A stretch of DNA of 64,000 nt from Colius striatus (lineage: Eukaryota; Chordata; Aves; Coliiformes; Coliidae): positions 6,643,374-6,707,373 of the forward strand of contig NC_084762.1 of assembly GCF_028858725.1 (NCBI RefSeq), given 5' to 3'. Shown here one piece after another: positions 1-13,816 of the stretch (position 1 is the first letter of the stretch; each line of letters begins with the position of its first letter). Position numbers and translations under genes: made by a program. The notes beneath the pieces were generated by a model. The model saw nothing but the letters and a program-made list of their open reading frames with translations. It made no database searches and had not been told where the DNA came from.

Positions 1-429
1 AAAGGAGACAAAAACAACCTTCATCAACATCTTAAGGTACTTGGTGTCAAGGTGCTTTGTGTAACTCTAGTTCTTGTAAGGTTTTTTTCCTTTCAGTTAT
101 AAAATACATTGTTTTCCTTTTGTTAAAAAGGCATATCTGTAAAACTAACGCTGCTAATCATGGTGGGTATTTTCAGTTGCATTCCAAGATACCTACACTT
201 AGTATCAAGGTCTTAGGACCCTTACTCAGAGGCATGTATACCACCCTGAGAGCTGTAGTGAGAGCTGAATACACCAGCACTGAAGACACATTCTGGATGG
301 ACCTTGAGGGCTTTCTCAGCCTGTCTCCTGCAGAGGTTGAGGAGACTCTTGATGGAGTATCATCATGTATAGTTATCATAACATGGCTTGGAACACCTGC
401 TCTGGATGTCCTTCCATGTTACAAGTCTT
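1..429. other. Non-coding, unassigned
   Basis: No recognisable gene or splice-flanked exon. A plus-strand frame of 126 codons crosses this stretch, but it overlaps a minus-strand frame, has no recognisable motif and runs toward a CR1-like tail. The sequence may be the body of the same old repeat whose 3' end follows, but I cannot show this. Confidence 0.4.
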
Positions 430-562
430 CACTGTGACATGTGTAAATGTGGCACTGAGGGACATGGTTTAGTGGTGGATGTGGCATTGCTGAGTTGATA
501 GTTGGACTGGATGATCTCAGAGACCTTTTCCAACCTAAAATGATTTTATGCTTCTGTGATTT
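430..562 (+). repeat. CR1-like 3' tail (old copy)
   Basis: The segment contains the bird CR1 3'-end signature in sense orientation: a 'gggacatggtttagtgg' block, then 'gttggactggatgatctc', a 'ccttttccaacct' block and a degenerate terminal 'tgattttatgcttctgtgatt'. The left boundary is uncertain because the element fades into unrecognised sequence. Divergence from the other copies here suggests an older insertion. Confidence 0.65.
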
Positions 563-2629
563 ATGTTTCTAAATACAACCCTAATTCTTATAGACTGCTT
601 GAAAAGTAAAGCCTCTCTGTAGCTGATCTCTACTCTCTCCACAAGCTGCAGAGACCTACACCATCCTTGGCAGACTTTGATTATACAAATAAAACCAGAC
701 TTTATGTTTTGTGCTTATCAAGTAAATCTGGAAATGGTGAAAAGTGGAGTAAAGGAAGACTCCAAATTAAATGCAGCCTGTGCCAGTTGACATCTTTCAT
801 TGATTAATATTTCAAAACTGTATTTTTTTCCTAAGTAAAAACTGCTTTTCTGAAACTCTTCCCTCATCCTCAGTTTCATTTCAAATCCTGGAGTTACTGC
901 CTCTTCAAACATTTTGATGTGTCTTCACTTGCCACTTTGTTTCTCCAGCTGACTCCAGCAAGACAATGTAAGGCTATTTCTTTTTCCATAGGCAAGCTGC
1001 ATTTAACATAAGAGTTAAATTTGTTATATGCAAAACTGATTTTAGAACAATATGACCAATTAATGACAAATCATTGATTCAGATATTGAAATTACTGCTG
1101 GGGCTTACAGATCTTAGTGATGCAGGAACATTTATTCAACACTATTTTGCCTGCAGTGGCCTTCTTACTATTATGCATCATTAGTTTCTTTATGTGCAGT
1201 TAACCAAAGAACAAGGAAATAGCAAATTCGAAGTAAAGAGGAAGTTGACTGAAAAAATCTATGTTGTGTTTGGCTGCTTGGGTTTAATCTTTTAAACCTA
1301 AAAAGCTGCAGGGTTTGGTTTTCTTGGTTTCATTTTGTTAAACTTGAAGCAGCAGCAAACTGCGACTAGAGAGGTTATAAGCATTAGGGCTTCTCACATT
1401 CTTTCACAGGTTATTATCACCCTACCAACTTCTTTGTACCACACAGGATACCTCCAGGAACTAGTACACCTCAATAAAACTGAGACATTAACACATCATG
1501 TGAATTCCACCAATTTCATGCCACTGACACATATGGAATCACATCCCAGAAGAAGGTGAGCTCCTATTACATTGGTACTGTCTTCCTTATTGCTGATCAG
1601 GGCAGGGGTGGGAGGTCTAATGGTCCATCAACATTTCTACAGAAATTCACCCTGGCTCAAAAAAAAACCCCAAAGAGAAACAGGGAAAAAAACCCCATGA
1701 GATAGTTTTGATGGCAATTGGCTACTAAAATGCAATTGTTATGCTTTCCTGCAGTTGCTTGAGCTGTGCCATCATGTTTCCTGACGTGGATGGGGAACGC
1801 AAAGGGAAACAGCCATTGCTGGTACCAAATTGCTGCACAGACTCCAGCTGTGAGACAGTAATTGGGTTTTTTAATGTGAGGCAAGGAAAGAGGAGCACGT
1901 TTTGAATCTGTTATAATGTAGCACAAGTTGGTCGATCTGATTGAGCAATCTCAGGCTGGTTTAAAGCACAAACAGGATGGGTAAACTGTGGTTCCTGTGT
2001 ACTGAACAGATAGCTTGAGCCTGAGGACTTGTTTGGATGATGTGGCTCGTAAGAGAGTAACGTAATAGGTGTAGTAGTGCTCTGCAGTACTGGCATCGTA
2101 ATTTGCCATCACATTTAAGCATGATTCAATTTTATAAGTAATGCTGTGTGAAGTATAAGTAGTTTTCAGTTGGCTGAACATCTTGGGATATGTGTGGTCT
2201 TGCCACATTAGTATCTTTCCCAAGATGTACGAAGTCCCTAATTTGTTTTGCCAGGTACATTTATTATGTTGTTGTACTGAGCTCCTGCCTTAGAAAAAAA
2301 ATCTATATAAAATGGGTAAAACTAATGGGTTATGGGGGAAAAAAAGTCTCACAATGATTTTGGAGTTTTGTATGACTAATGAATGCAAGTCTTGAGGTGA
2401 AAATTTCAAAAGTGACTCATGAACTGGGGATTGTAACATATTAAAACAATGTCAATGTTCTGTTTCCAAAGTACCTGGCTTCTGTGGGCTTTCACCTAGT
2501 GACTTTGCATCTATTTAAAGAAAGAAGAAAGTCTACCCTGAGCTGGGTTAAGTATGAACCACACAACAGGTTACTAGCTGTGGTAGTTGAGAGATTTTTT
2601 GGACTGGAATCAGATGGTGCTTGGCAGAG
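563..2629. other. Intergenic, nothing recognised
   Basis: AT-rich unique sequence with only short open frames and none with recognisable domains or good splice context. No tRNA, CpG island or long repeat was seen. Confidence 0.5.
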
Positions 2630-3455
2630 TGACAGAATCCCAGAGTGTTGGGGGTTGGAAGGGACCTCCAGAGCTCATCCAGCCCAAGCCTCTGCTAAAG
2701 CAGGTTCCCCTCAATCAGGAGGCACAGGAACATGTCCAGGTGGCTTTGGAAACCTCCCAAGAAGGAGCCTCCACACTCTCCCTGGGCAGCCTGGGCCAGG
2801 GCTCCCTCACCTCAGCACCAAACAAGTTTCTCCTTGTGTTTAAGTGGAACTTTTTGTGTTCCAACTTGTGCCTGTTACCCCTTGTCCTGTCACTGGGCAC
2901 TACAGAAATAAGACTGGTTCCATCCTCTTGATATCCACCCTTTTAAGTATCTACAAGTGTTGATAAGGTCTCTACTCAGCCTTCCCTTCTTCCCAGTTCC
3001 CACAGCCTTTCCTCATAAGGAAGATGCTCTAGTCCCCAGATCATCTTGGTGGCCCTGCACTGGACTCTCTCTAGCAGTTCCCTGTCCCTCTTGAACTGGG
3101 GAGCCCTGAACCATACTCATACTCCAGATGAGGCCTCACCAGAGCAGAGTAGAGGGGGAGAAGAACCTCCCTTGACCTGCTGCCCACACTCTTCTTGATG
3201 CATCCCAGGATGCCCATTGGCCTTCTTGCCCATGAGGGCACATTGCTGGCTCAGGGTTAATTGCTGCCCACCAGAACTCTCAGGTGTGTTTCTTGGAGCT
3301 GCTCTCCAGCAGGTCAATCCCCAGCCTGTACTGGTGCATGGGTTTGTTCCTCCCCATGTGCAGGACTCTGCATTTACTCTTGTTGAACCTCATGAGATTC
3401 CCCTCTGCCCGACTCTCAAGACCTCACTGAATGGCAGCACAGTACTGCCTCAAGC
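2630..3455 (-). repeat. CR1 LINE, 5'-truncated, antisense
   Basis: This is the longest CR1 copy here, about 0.8 kb. It reads inverted, starting with the reverse complement of the CR1 3' end (a 'gggttggaagggacct' block near 2650) and continuing leftward in CR1 terms through the 3' UTR into the C-terminal part of ORF2. The minus-strand frame at 2715-2900 has the usual ORF2 C-terminal look (a DRTRGN motif). The frame is broken and the element cannot move. The right boundary is approximate. Confidence 0.93.
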
Positions 3456-4569
3456 ATGGACCATACAAATGCAGGGCTACACCTGTCATATGGATGTGTC
3501 TTTAGATACCCAAATCCCTAAAGGTCAGATTTGCAAATGAGTTTTAAATGTAGAGTTTGCAATTTCCCAGCAATGTCCTCGGTGATCTGTGGCAGGAGAA
3601 TCACTCAGTGCTGTGCAAACAGAGACAATGTTCACTCAGACACAAATGAATGACTGTGGTGGTGGGATGTTAAGCCTCCCCAGGATGAGAAAGTGAATCT
3701 GCATATCAGATGAGAACCAATATAATCTGCTGTCATCTCTCCTCCCTCTAATCACCAGCAATAGATGCTTCATAAGTTTCAAGAAACTCAATGATTTGCC
3801 CAAAGAGGAGTTTTTGTTAATGCTCCCTTCCCCATCCCTCTGGCTTAATGACAGGCTTATGCACTGAAATGGGAAAGTGTCTATCTCTTAACATATGTTT
3901 TATGCAATCTAATCCTTTCTTTAAATTTTATCTCATGTAACAGTGAATACTCTCACTTTAATAGCTAATATTTCTTTTCATCACTTTCAAATTTGTACCT
4001 TTTTAATTCCACTGCATTAAGTCTTGCTCTTAAATTATTAAAAGAGGTGACTACAAGTGCAGAATTTATCTTCTTTGTGCCACTCATTAGTTTTTTGTAA
4101 AGCTTTATCTTGTCCTTTCCTCATGCCATCCCTAAACATGTCTAATCTTTTCAATTTCTCCAGAGAGAAAATTTTCTCTCTCAGCTTCTAATCATTTGCA
4201 TTGCCTGTCTCCAGATGTTCTCTGGATTTGCTATCTCTATTTTGCAGTTGAACAAAGTAGTCAAGATGGAGCAGATAGCCAATCTGTGGGAATTACAGTG
4301 TTTCCAGTCTGATTTTTTGTTGTTCTCACTAACATTTTGTTCAGCAGTGCTGTCCACTGAGCTCTCCACAGTAATGCCAGGATCCTTTTTTTCTGAGCAG
4401 TTATACTCAATTAAGATCCCAGTAGGTTGTGTGAATAACACAAAAGATGCCATCCAGAGCTAGGCTTTCCTGGCTGACTGCTGTGGTGTTTATTCAGCTA
4501 CTTAGGTTAGGCTTCTCTTTACTATCTCTGAGGTCTTCTACAGTAAGGGGAAATTAAATAATGGAATGC
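3456..4569. other. Intergenic, nothing recognised
   Basis: AT-rich unique sequence between two CR1 copies. Two overlapping frames on opposite strands at 4181-4463 show no motif and are taken as chance. Confidence 0.5.
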
Positions 4570-5026
4570 ATTCTGTAGCATCAGGGCTACCCAGACGATT
4601 CAGGGAGTGGAGGATCTCTCCTATGATGAAAGGCTGAGGGAGCTGGAGCTCTTGAGCTTGGAAAAGAGGAGACTGAGGGGTGACCTCATTAATGTTTACA
4701 AAGACATAAAGGCTGGATATCAGGAGGATGGAGCCAGGCTGTTCTCAGTGATGGCCAATGACAGGACAAGGGGCAATGGGTACAAGCTGGAACATAAGAG
4801 GTTCCAAAGAAACACAAGGAAAACCTTCTTCCCTGTTGAGGTGAGGGAGCACTGGAAGGGGCTGCCCAGATGGGCTGTGGAGTCTCCTTCTCTGGAGACA
4901 TTCCAAACCCACTTGGATGAGTTCCTGTGTGACCTGCTCTAGGTGCTCCTGCCCAGAGGGGTTGGACTGGATGAGCTTTCAAGGTCCCTTCCAGCCCTTA
5001 ACATTCTGTGTGATCCTGTGATCATT
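4570..5026 (+). repeat. CR1 LINE, 5'-truncated, sense
   Basis: Sense CR1 3' portion. The frame at 4607-4942 encodes the CR1 ORF2 C-terminal tail ([22 protein letters not shown] followed by the DRTRGN motif in another part of the frame). The CR1 3' UTR follows with 'gttggactggatgagc', and it ends in the terminal repeat near 'attctgtgtgatcctgtgat'. The 5' end is truncated, as is typical of CR1, and no intact RT is present. Confidence 0.93.
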
Positions 5027-8000
5027 CTACCCCTTTCCAGATCAATAATATTTTTGGCATACCCTTTTAACACATGTGTTTCCTTGGGGTGCCATGTAGT
5101 CAAAGGAGCCCTATAAGTGTATACACTTGAGATATATTTATGTGGCCCCACACAGAGGGTACAAACACAGTCAAGCCTGTCCATATTGGTATAACACCAC
5201 ACTCCAACTCATCTATTGCCTGTTTCTCAGCAGGCTGCTTCAGTGTTTTGTTTTCAGTAACTCAGCACAGCACTACACAATAAAGGGCAGGCATGAGCCT
5301 GGCCATGTTGAAAGTCAACCAGATAGAAGTAATGTTTTCTTTCCAACAGTTTTCTGTGCTCAAAAGTACTGTCTCTCCCACCACAAGTTTGAATAGGAGC
5401 CTTTATAAATCTCTGATAGTTGTTTTGTTAAATGATCAGCTGCAAGTCTGAATATATTTATACACAATTGATTTTCTTTATGCCAATATATCCCCAAGGT
5501 GGCTAAAAAAAAAGGTATAGAAAGACTGGGAAGGCAAGCATTTTCCACTCCCAGATGCCATGGTTCTGGTAACTACAGTGCTCTCTCTTCAAGCCTTCTT
5601 CCCCCCAACAAGCTTTTCATGTCTCTCACCCCTAAAAAGTCACTGCTGCTGCTGCAGTGGCTCTAGGCAGTGAGAGTCACCTGTGAGAAGCAGATGGCAG
5701 AGCTGGGGAAGGCCTGTGTCCCCTTGGCACTCCAAACTCTTTTGTACTGCTGTAGCTTGGTCTCTGAAGGACATCCAGAAATCTCAAGCAAAGGTTTAAA
5801 ATACACTTTTTTGCCTAAGGGGAAAGAAAAAAGAAAAAGAAAACAAAGAAGTGTTGATGTCTGAGGAAACAGCCGTGGGGAAAGCACATTTTCCTTTTAC
5901 AAAGCCAGAACCTTGGAGTTCATCCCCTGTTTTAGCATATTCATGTTTTACTGCTTCCTTCAATTATCATTTCAAATCATTTTCCAGGCTCCAAAGTCTC
6001 TAATTTCCAAAGGGACTGCTATCTTATAGATGCAGGGGGAAAAAAAAAGGTTTGCATTGTCTCCTGACAGAATTCTTATTAAAATTATTAGATTATTTAA
6101 AATTTATATTACACATATCTAAGAGCTGGAATTAAATTAGGCCCCACTGGGCTTGCCATTACCCAAATGTATAACTAAGGACATGCCAGGTCCTCAGGAA
6201 AAAAAAACCACTTAATTCTAAGGTAAACTCCTCTGGGTAGAAATTGCCTACTTTATCTTTTTTGTTCTATGGAAAACCAAAATCCTAGTAATCATAATAG
6301 TAATGATGATTAATATTAGTGTTAAATACTTCAACCTTAACACAGCTTACCCCACTCTTTTTTAGGAATATGATGTGTTAAGTTGAAGCATTCTGTATTT
6401 AGCATTTCAGTGCTGTGCTAAGGATCCTTTGCTCTGCTTACAGGGAACAAGTAGTCCATTGAAGTAAGTGTTTGGTGGGATGAATGGTGTTTGGAATAAG
6501 GACAAATGGCAAAAGAGAGGGGACACCATCAAGAGCTGTTCTGCTCCACGTGAGTGCTAACACTTGTTCAATGTTCCACGATGAAGTCCTTCAGTACAGA
6601 GAGTTATTGGAAAAACCCCTTCCTGCTGAGAAAGACACACGTGTCAGTGCTGAGTCACAAGTTGGCAATGGCCACATCAGCACACATCTTTATAAATGTT
6701 CTTTTTTTCCCCTCTCTTTTTGTCACCTTCCCCCAAGGAAGTATATGTTCCCTAAAAAAACCACATTGCCAGAAGGCATTCCAGTTGCAGGGTTTAAAGT
6801 ATTGTCCTGAACCCAAACTGGGAGAAAGAGGGGCAAAGCATCAAAACACAAAGGCAGGATGGCTTAGTGTTAAAATGTTACAAAATGTGATGCTGATTGA
6901 ATAGTGATTTGCTGCTGCAATGGGAGAATTTTGTATCTTTTCTGTTCCATCCCCCTTACTATAGCTATAGAAGTACTGGGACTGCAAACAGCCTCAGCAT
7001 CAACTTGTCACGCTTGCAGCTAGTGCCCTACTTTGTAAATGCTGCTACAGAAGTTGGGATCCAAATGACATGAAGCTAGTTAAATACATTTCGAGCAGAG
7101 TTTAAAAACACAAACCAGTCAAAGATTTGACAAGCACTACAGCAGTAAACTGGCAAAGTCTCTGTCCTGAAGATACAGCTGATATCCATCTACAAAAATG
7201 GCTCAGCTCTGTTAGTATCATCATAACCTTGACAGGAAGAGTAATCTAGAAGGCACAGATACCTGCACAATGCTAAGACATACAGGATTTGTGCCTGCCT
7301 GTGAGTCTTTTAAGGTATCACCCAATTTTCTCAATGGCACCTTCTGGACATGCTATTCTTTACCTTCAGCCTAGAGAGGGAAACACGTTTAGAAGTCTGT
7401 GTGTTAAAACTGCATTGAAGATGAAAAGCCCCAGGAACACACAAAATAATACCATTCCCAAGTGCTTTTTTTTAAAGAACTGTATTTATTATGAATATTG
7501 TTACTCTATTTGATGAAAATAATGAAAGCATTCCTTAATATACAGGAAAAACGAGCAGGATTTCCCCTGTGCCATAAGATCCGGCGTGTGGCAGATCTTT
7601 CACATCTCTAATGTCACTTTTCCCACCTCATATCACATTAATTTGCTGTAAGGCAGAACAAAAAACTATTTCAGATCTGCTACTGGATTTATCTTTCATT
7701 TTTTTAGCATGCAAATTTGGTAGATAAATACATGGTGACCCCCTGCTTTTCAAACCCAACCTTCTGTCTCTCTCATTTGTCATTTGGCTGTGTTATGGTC
7801 TGCCAGCAGCTCTGCTGTAAGCTGTGTTGTTTCATGAAGAGCTCCTGTGGGGGGTCTTTCTTGGCAAACTCTTCCTAAAAGAGTATTTTCTGCAGTGTGC
7901 TGGCAGCTCTTGGCACAGGTTTGTCAGCTCACAGTGACTTGCAGTGCTGATACTTAATAGTCATCTCCTGTAGCTCAGCAGTGGCAGTAGCTGAGACGGG

Positions 8001-8849
8001 TAATGCCACCTCTGAGTTGCACCTTGCATGTTGGGTTTCTTCTGTTTGGCAAACTTGGAAGGACAATTTAATCAATATAAACCAGGGAAGGAGAAAAGGA
8101 GAGATCTGTCTTGGAGTTTGAAGGATGTTTTATCGACATAGGGATGTTTCAGGGAGAGAAATTAGAAGATAATAGATTCAACAGATGGATACTACTGAGC
8201 CTTCAGTGAATGAGGAGGAGAGGAAGAAGAAAGGAGTGACTGTCTCAGTTTTTGTCAGCTGTGCCAAGCAGGGAGAAGGATGTGAAGACGAGCATCTGTG
8301 ACAGGCTGTAGGAAAATACACCATACCCCAGAGTCAGGATAATGCATGGAAGACCCTGAATCTCATAGGCATCAGGATGCAATGGTGTCTTCTACTCTCC
8401 TGGCTGCTTTACTTTGATCCATTCTCAGTCTTTCTCTCTTCTTTCTGCCCACCACCCACATTGCCCCTCCTGTTTAGTGCCTGCACAGCACCTAGGACAA
8501 TGTGTCCTACTCCTCCTCATCCCATAGCATCAAACAAAACGCATCACTGTGGCCTTTGTCAACGGAGTTGTTGTACAGAGGGGTCCCTGCCCCATCTTTT
8601 CACATAGTTCCTCACCAGAGGACTTGGGGCTAATTGCTTTTACAAAATGAGACATCATTGCTAAAAAAAGTGTAGTCCTAGGTTTGTGGTTGTGGTTTTG
8701 TTGTTTCTGGGGGTTTTTAGTGGTGATACTCCAGGATCAAATGGGTAAAATATAGGAGGGAAGGAGTAGGAGCTCAGGTCAACCCCCACATCATTTAACC
8801 ATAGGGATGCTCCCCAGGTCTGCACTGCCTTGGGGTCTGCTCTTAATAA
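5027..8849. other. Intergenic, nothing recognised
   Basis: About 3.8 kb of unique, mostly AT-rich sequence upstream of the CpG island. It contains a purine-rich run near 8195-8260 and scattered short homopolymers. No coding exon, RNA gene or mobile element could be recognised on either strand. Confidence 0.5.
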
Positions 8850-9600
8850 GCGAGCCAGCGAGTGAGCGTAGTCCTGCGTGCGTTTGGGGAGAGCCGTCCC
8901 TGAGGAGGCAGCTGCGGTGGGGCGGGGGAAGACACCTTGAGGTGAGGGCAGCGAGGCGCGCTCCCGCCCCCCCGGGCCGGGCTGGGCGGTGCCGGGGACC
9001 GGCTGCAGGCGGAGGCCGAGATATTCCTGAATGAACGGCTCCCTTCTCACCCGCACCTCCTCCCGCCACTCGCCGGTGTCGCTTGGAGGCGCAGCCAGTT
9101 TCTATAGCGACGGCGCTGATCCGCGGCTCTTCCGAGTAGTAACAAAGCCGGCTGCCCGCCGCGGCTCCGGGTACGAGGCTCCCGCTCCCCAAGACACCCG
9201 CCCGCCTGGCAGCGCCCCAGACAGGTAACGGAGTAGGGGCTTCCCGGCGGCCGCCGCCTGCCCCTGCCGCGGCCGGGGCTCGCCGTGGGCGGGCTCGGGG
9301 GGAGCTCGGGGACGTGCGGCGGGTGACGGCCGCCGGAGAGGCTTCCCCGCGGGCCGGGCGGCGGCGGGCGTCGCCTGAGGGGCGGCGGCGCGGGGCTGCG
9401 GGAGAGAAGGAGACGCGCCCGTTCCTCCGTGGCGAGTGATGGAGAGCCGGGAGGGCTCCCGCGGGCGCGACCGTGGCGGCCCCTCTCCCGCTTCGCCTGG
9501 GTAGCGGCGGTTCGGCTCCCGGATCGCCGGCGCTGGCCGGGGTGGGCCCGGCAGGTCACCCCGCCTCACCTCTCCCGGCTGATGGGGAACGGGTACAAGC
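8850..9600. promoter_or_regulatory. RNF182: CpG island, probable RNF182 promoter
   Basis: This is the only strongly GC-rich, CpG-dense block in the window. Sp1-type GC boxes are visible, for example GGGGCGGGGG at 8919-8928 and GGGCGGG at 9287-9293. Composition returns abruptly to AT-rich after about 9600. Open frames of 130-170 codons on the minus strand are a by-product of high GC and carry no known domain. The downstream gene on the plus strand is RNF182, whose coding exon begins with a splice acceptor, so a distal non-coding first exon is needed. This island is the best candidate. Assignment to RNF182 is inference, and a divergent or unrelated transcript is possible. Confidence 0.72.
9100..9224 (+). 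other. RNF182: Putative non-coding exon 1 of RNF182
   Basis: Inside the CpG island the plus strand reads 'gccccagacag|gtaacgg', a good match to a vertebrate 5' splice site, with the GT at 9225-9226. The start of the exon is not determinable; 9100 is a placeholder. If used, this donor would join to the acceptor at 33046-33047, directly upstream of the RNF182 start codon, or to an unseen intermediate exon. Confidence 0.4.
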
Positions 9601-12600
9601 GGGCTGCAACCGGTGGGCTCGGCTTTCCCTCCTCAATTAAGATTTCCCTTGGTAATGATCGTTTTATTAACGTCGTTGTTTTAAAATGATGCTTTTCCCC
9701 ACCTCCCGCCCCCACCCCGGAAATTTTTTGGGTTTCAAAGTTGAATTTGTTCATCTTTATAAAGTTGAATTAGGATGATAACTTTAAAACGCGTTACTTA
9801 GCTCAAAACGTGATTTCTAAAAGGGTTCATATCGAAGAGTAATCACGGAATTGCTGTGTGTTTTTTCTTAGGAGTAAGCTCACTAAAAGGTTTTACATTA
9901 CGAGCTAAGGTAAGATGGTAGAGATGATAAACGTTTGCTTATCTCTACTGGAGGTACCAAGGTTAGCCAAGAATTAGCCGCCCTTAGGAGGGTGAATGGG
10001 AAGGTCATCTGCAGGACAGTTGCCTGAGCACTGTTTGTAGTGGCTGTATGAATAACCATGCCTTTCAGCAGAAGCTTAAAATTCAGAGCAATTTCACAAT
10101 GATTACAGAACGGCTGACCTTGTATGATGAGGTCCTAAGGAGCTGACATTGTGGTTCGTTGTGGAGAGATTTAGGAAATAAACTAGTTGATGGGCCAAGG
10201 CAAAATTGTACTGTGATGAGTATCCAGCCAGCAGGGTGCTCTAGATGGGAATCTGCTTGGATGTGAACAAGAAAAAAAGAGGAGAGTGTGTCTGAGTGGA
10301 CAGGAACTGAATTTTAAAATAATATGTAATCTAAACATCAGGCTACTTGAGATTTAAAACACTGTACATAGGTAGTAATCTTGATATTGAAACACAAAGG
10401 CTGAGTATTGACTGGAAGAAGTTTGACAGGTATATAAAAATAATGGCAAATACCATTTAAGTAAACAAAGTGAAAGTATTTCATAGGGTGGAAAGGGAAG
10501 ATAGACCTTTCCTCAGCAATTGTGGATAAAAGTAGCATATAAAATGGAGACAGGCTTCTCTTGCAAGAGATGTGTAACTAAAGTTTTAAATGAGTTAAGG
10601 TTAAACATGAATATGAATTCTCAATATGAAATATAAATGAGTGATATCATTGCAATATAGGGTGGAAATCAGATGTAGTGTGTTAAAAACAACAACCTGT
10701 GGATTATTTTAACGTCGATTGCAGTGGTTTGCTCAGTGTTTGTGTTTGTTCTTTGCTTCTTTCAGAAGCATCTCAACAGTTTTGTTGAAAAAGTTATATA
10801 ACCTTCAGAATGACCTCTGTTTTTCATGCAATGCTGAAAACCAAACCCTGGAGTTTCTTAAATGTGTAGAAATTGAGACCTTGGATTAGTTTAGCATGAC
10901 GGGAAATGACATTTCAAGAGTGTACCCTGGGCTAACTGAAATTGAATGCACCTAGCAGGGTATAAAAAGGTTAGCTGTGTATAATAAAGACCTGGAGACT
11001 TCTGTTCCATTAGCTGCGTGGTAGAGAATGGGAAACATCTCATAACTTAATATAATTTTACCTTAAAAGCCAAAGGGATAGGCAAAATATTTGTGGTTAC
11101 ACTGCCATTTGACTTTTCAGTCCTGAAATTGATCCATGTAGAACAATTGTAAACTCCTCTTAATGACGTTCATTCCTCACTGCAGACCCATAAACCTTCA
11201 GTTTTCTCAGGTTTCCCTACAGCTATTCTCAAGTCCAGATTGTCACACCCCTTTCTTTCTACTAGGTTGATGTTCTTCCCAATAACTTGGGCAATTCCTA
11301 ACTGAGGGAGGAAAGCTGAGAGATACAGTCCATCTCCATCCCTCCCCTACTTTCTGAACACTGCAGCACCAGCAATAGTAAACTTTCTAGATGCTGCTCT
11401 CAAAATACAAGACATATCTACAAAACACTTGTCAACTTGAGTCTTTCAGAGAACCATAACCTTGTTATACTTTGGCTAAATTTCTTGGAAATGTCAAGAG
11501 ACATCAGGCAAACCCTTAATATGAATTTCAGGTCCCTGCTTAACACTTTGGAGATGCTCTCGGGTTCTCACAGTACCTGAACTAAACATAAATTGCTGGC
11601 TGTGTAATATAAACTGTGTAATAGGTTAAAAGCCACACATCTCCTACTTCTTGGTGTGTCTTTGCAAATGAATTTGATACATAAGGTATGTTTTCAGGAG
11701 GCCTAAGCACTCTATAGCTTAGCACAGCACTCTCACACTTGCAAACGATTTCTTTGTACCAGAAAGTCACACTTACCAAATGTTACACCATTCTAAGGCC
11801 CACAGTTGCCCAGACTGTATTACTGTGTGAACAGTGGTTTACTTTGGCTTGGAAGCGCCTCAGCACACAACGTGTGCAAAGGCCACAGGAGAATTTCCTG
11901 GGCTTTGCTCTCTGAGGATCCCTAGTACTCTTTAGCAACCTCTTTGGAAGGACAGAGATCACAGCCTCTAGACAGCAGGTGCTGTGTTTCCCTGTGTACT
12001 TGAAACTGCTGATGGCTACAGCAAACACACATATCCCTCCAGGAAATAAATCCCATTTAACAAGGAGTCATCAAACTTAGAATGTAGACAAACTAAATGT
12101 TAAACTCAGACCAATTCCAAGAGGAATACTGAGGAGCAGACTCCTGCAGTGGCCTTATATCCCTGTACAGCTTGCATAGCTTTAGAGGATGCTTTAAAGA
12201 CGGGTTGAGAACAGGTTTCCTATAAACCTAGTCTCATAAAGGTGTGAAATGACAGTCTGAGAGACTGGGAACTTAGTGCTGGCACTGTTATGATCATGAG
12301 AAGCCCTTAGAGATGTGAGACTAGTGGGCTATTGTGTTCTTTTCTGGTGCTGCCTCAACTATTATATTGTTTTTTCCTCTGATAAACTTCATTGGCAACA
12401 TCTGTGGCAGAGCTGGTGGTCAGGAAACCCAAACCTTTCAATAATAGTTTCAGGGCAGGTGGTGTTCCAGGCAGGGTAACTCATCCTGGCAGGCAACTCA
12501 TGGCAAAGAAAGAAAACTACTGTTTCAGATGGTAGATGAATAGCCAGTCTGTAAATCACAGGCAGGTGATGTGCTGCTGTGGACAAAAGGGAAATATTCC

Positions 12601-13473
12601 CGTCTTGGTGACTCACAAGCAGTGGCCTGATCAGAGTCTGCTTGAAAAAATATCTGACCTTGAAGCTTCTCCTGTGGAACAGCTTTATGTAAAAGTATGT
12701 CTTTACCCCTGAGGAGCTTACCCTGCAGATGTTTACCAAGAACCTGCAGAAGCCATTTGCCTCCTAATACATGACAGGGGACCTGGAATATCTCCACAGT
12801 AGTATCCTGTGGTGGAAACAAAGCTGCTAAAACCTCAAGCTGATACTGGCTTTTGATTCTTTGAACAATTCCTACATCTAACTCTCAAAAAAGCTTGAAA
12901 AGGCTCACTAGTGCTTCTACCACTGTTGAAAAGATTTAGGTTATTTAACTAGAATTTTATAAGCACCTTAAGGAAAAATTTTAGGTCGTGTTTTAGTCTC
13001 CCCTTGTTCAGGTGGAGTGTTGTATAATGTGTGTAAGGAGGGCTTTTATCTTCCTGTATCCTTTTCAGTTCACTGAGTTGCATGCTGTTAAAGTGACAGC
13101 CAAATGAAAGTCAAAGAATGTTTGGTGCCTGGTTTAAATAGTTAATTGGAGGGAGCTGTGAGGCCACAAATTCAACAATGAGAATAAACCAGAGCATTTG
13201 CTAAATAACCATCAGCTATCCCACACACGCAATGAAGCTTCCTGTGGAAGAAAATGGTGTGCAATTATATGACTGAAACTGTACTGTAATACATATATTC
13301 AAGGGAAAGCTGATGTTTTGTCATGCTCTGGTGCTTGGTATTGCTCTCAGTACGTTACATTTTACTGTGTCCACTAAGTGAAGGAGTAGGTTTTGTACCT
13401 GATGCTTCTATTCCTGTAACCAAGTTGCCTCTCATTCTGATAAGCCAGCAGACTGGTTTTAAAGACGTCACTT

Positions 13474-13816
13474 AGAATCATAGAATGGTAGGGGTTGGAA
13501 GGGATCTTTAGAGATCATCTAGTCCAACCCCCCTGCAGAAGCAGGGTCACCTAGATCAGGTCACATAGGAACATGTCCAGGTGGGTCTTGAAGACCTCCA
13601 AGGAAGGAGACTGCACAACCCCTCTGGGCAGCCTGTGCCAGGGCTCCCTCACCTCAACAGTGAAATAGTTTTTTTCTTATGTTTAAATGGAGCTTTTGGT
13701 GTTCCAGCTTCATCCTATCACCCCTTGTCCTGTTACTATCTACTATAGAAAAATAGGGATGTCCCAACCTCCTGACACCCACCCTTTAGATATTTATAAA
13801 TGTTAATAAGATCCCC
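13474..13816 (-). repeat. CR1 LINE, 5'-truncated, antisense
   Basis: Inverted CR1 beginning with the 3'-terminal motif 'agaatcatagaatgg' and 'aggggttggaagggatc', then 'cacctagatcaggtc' and the rest of the 3' UTR. It stops at 'aataagatcccc', a point inside the CR1 body, so this is the 5' truncation. The same subfamily signature occurs at 30945, 38910 and 61247. The truncated end runs straight into a duplicated segment also present at 18367-18415. Confidence 0.93.

Noticed and set aside
57-437. 126-codon plus-strand frame at the window start
   Set aside because: Overlaps an antisense frame, has no domain, and merges into a CR1-like tail.
7965-8040. tRNA-like wording 'gtagctcagcagtggc'
   Set aside because: No matching acceptor stem, anticodon arm or T-loop could be laid out around it.
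9047-9569. Overlapping 155- and 170-codon minus-strand frames in the CpG island
   Set aside because: Proline/arginine/glycine-rich translation is what any GC-rich island yields. No domain, and two frames are open at once.
12389-12821. Two overlapping minus-strand frames of 98 and 116 codons
   Set aside because: No domain or splice support, mutually overlapping, and located in the probable RNF182 intron.
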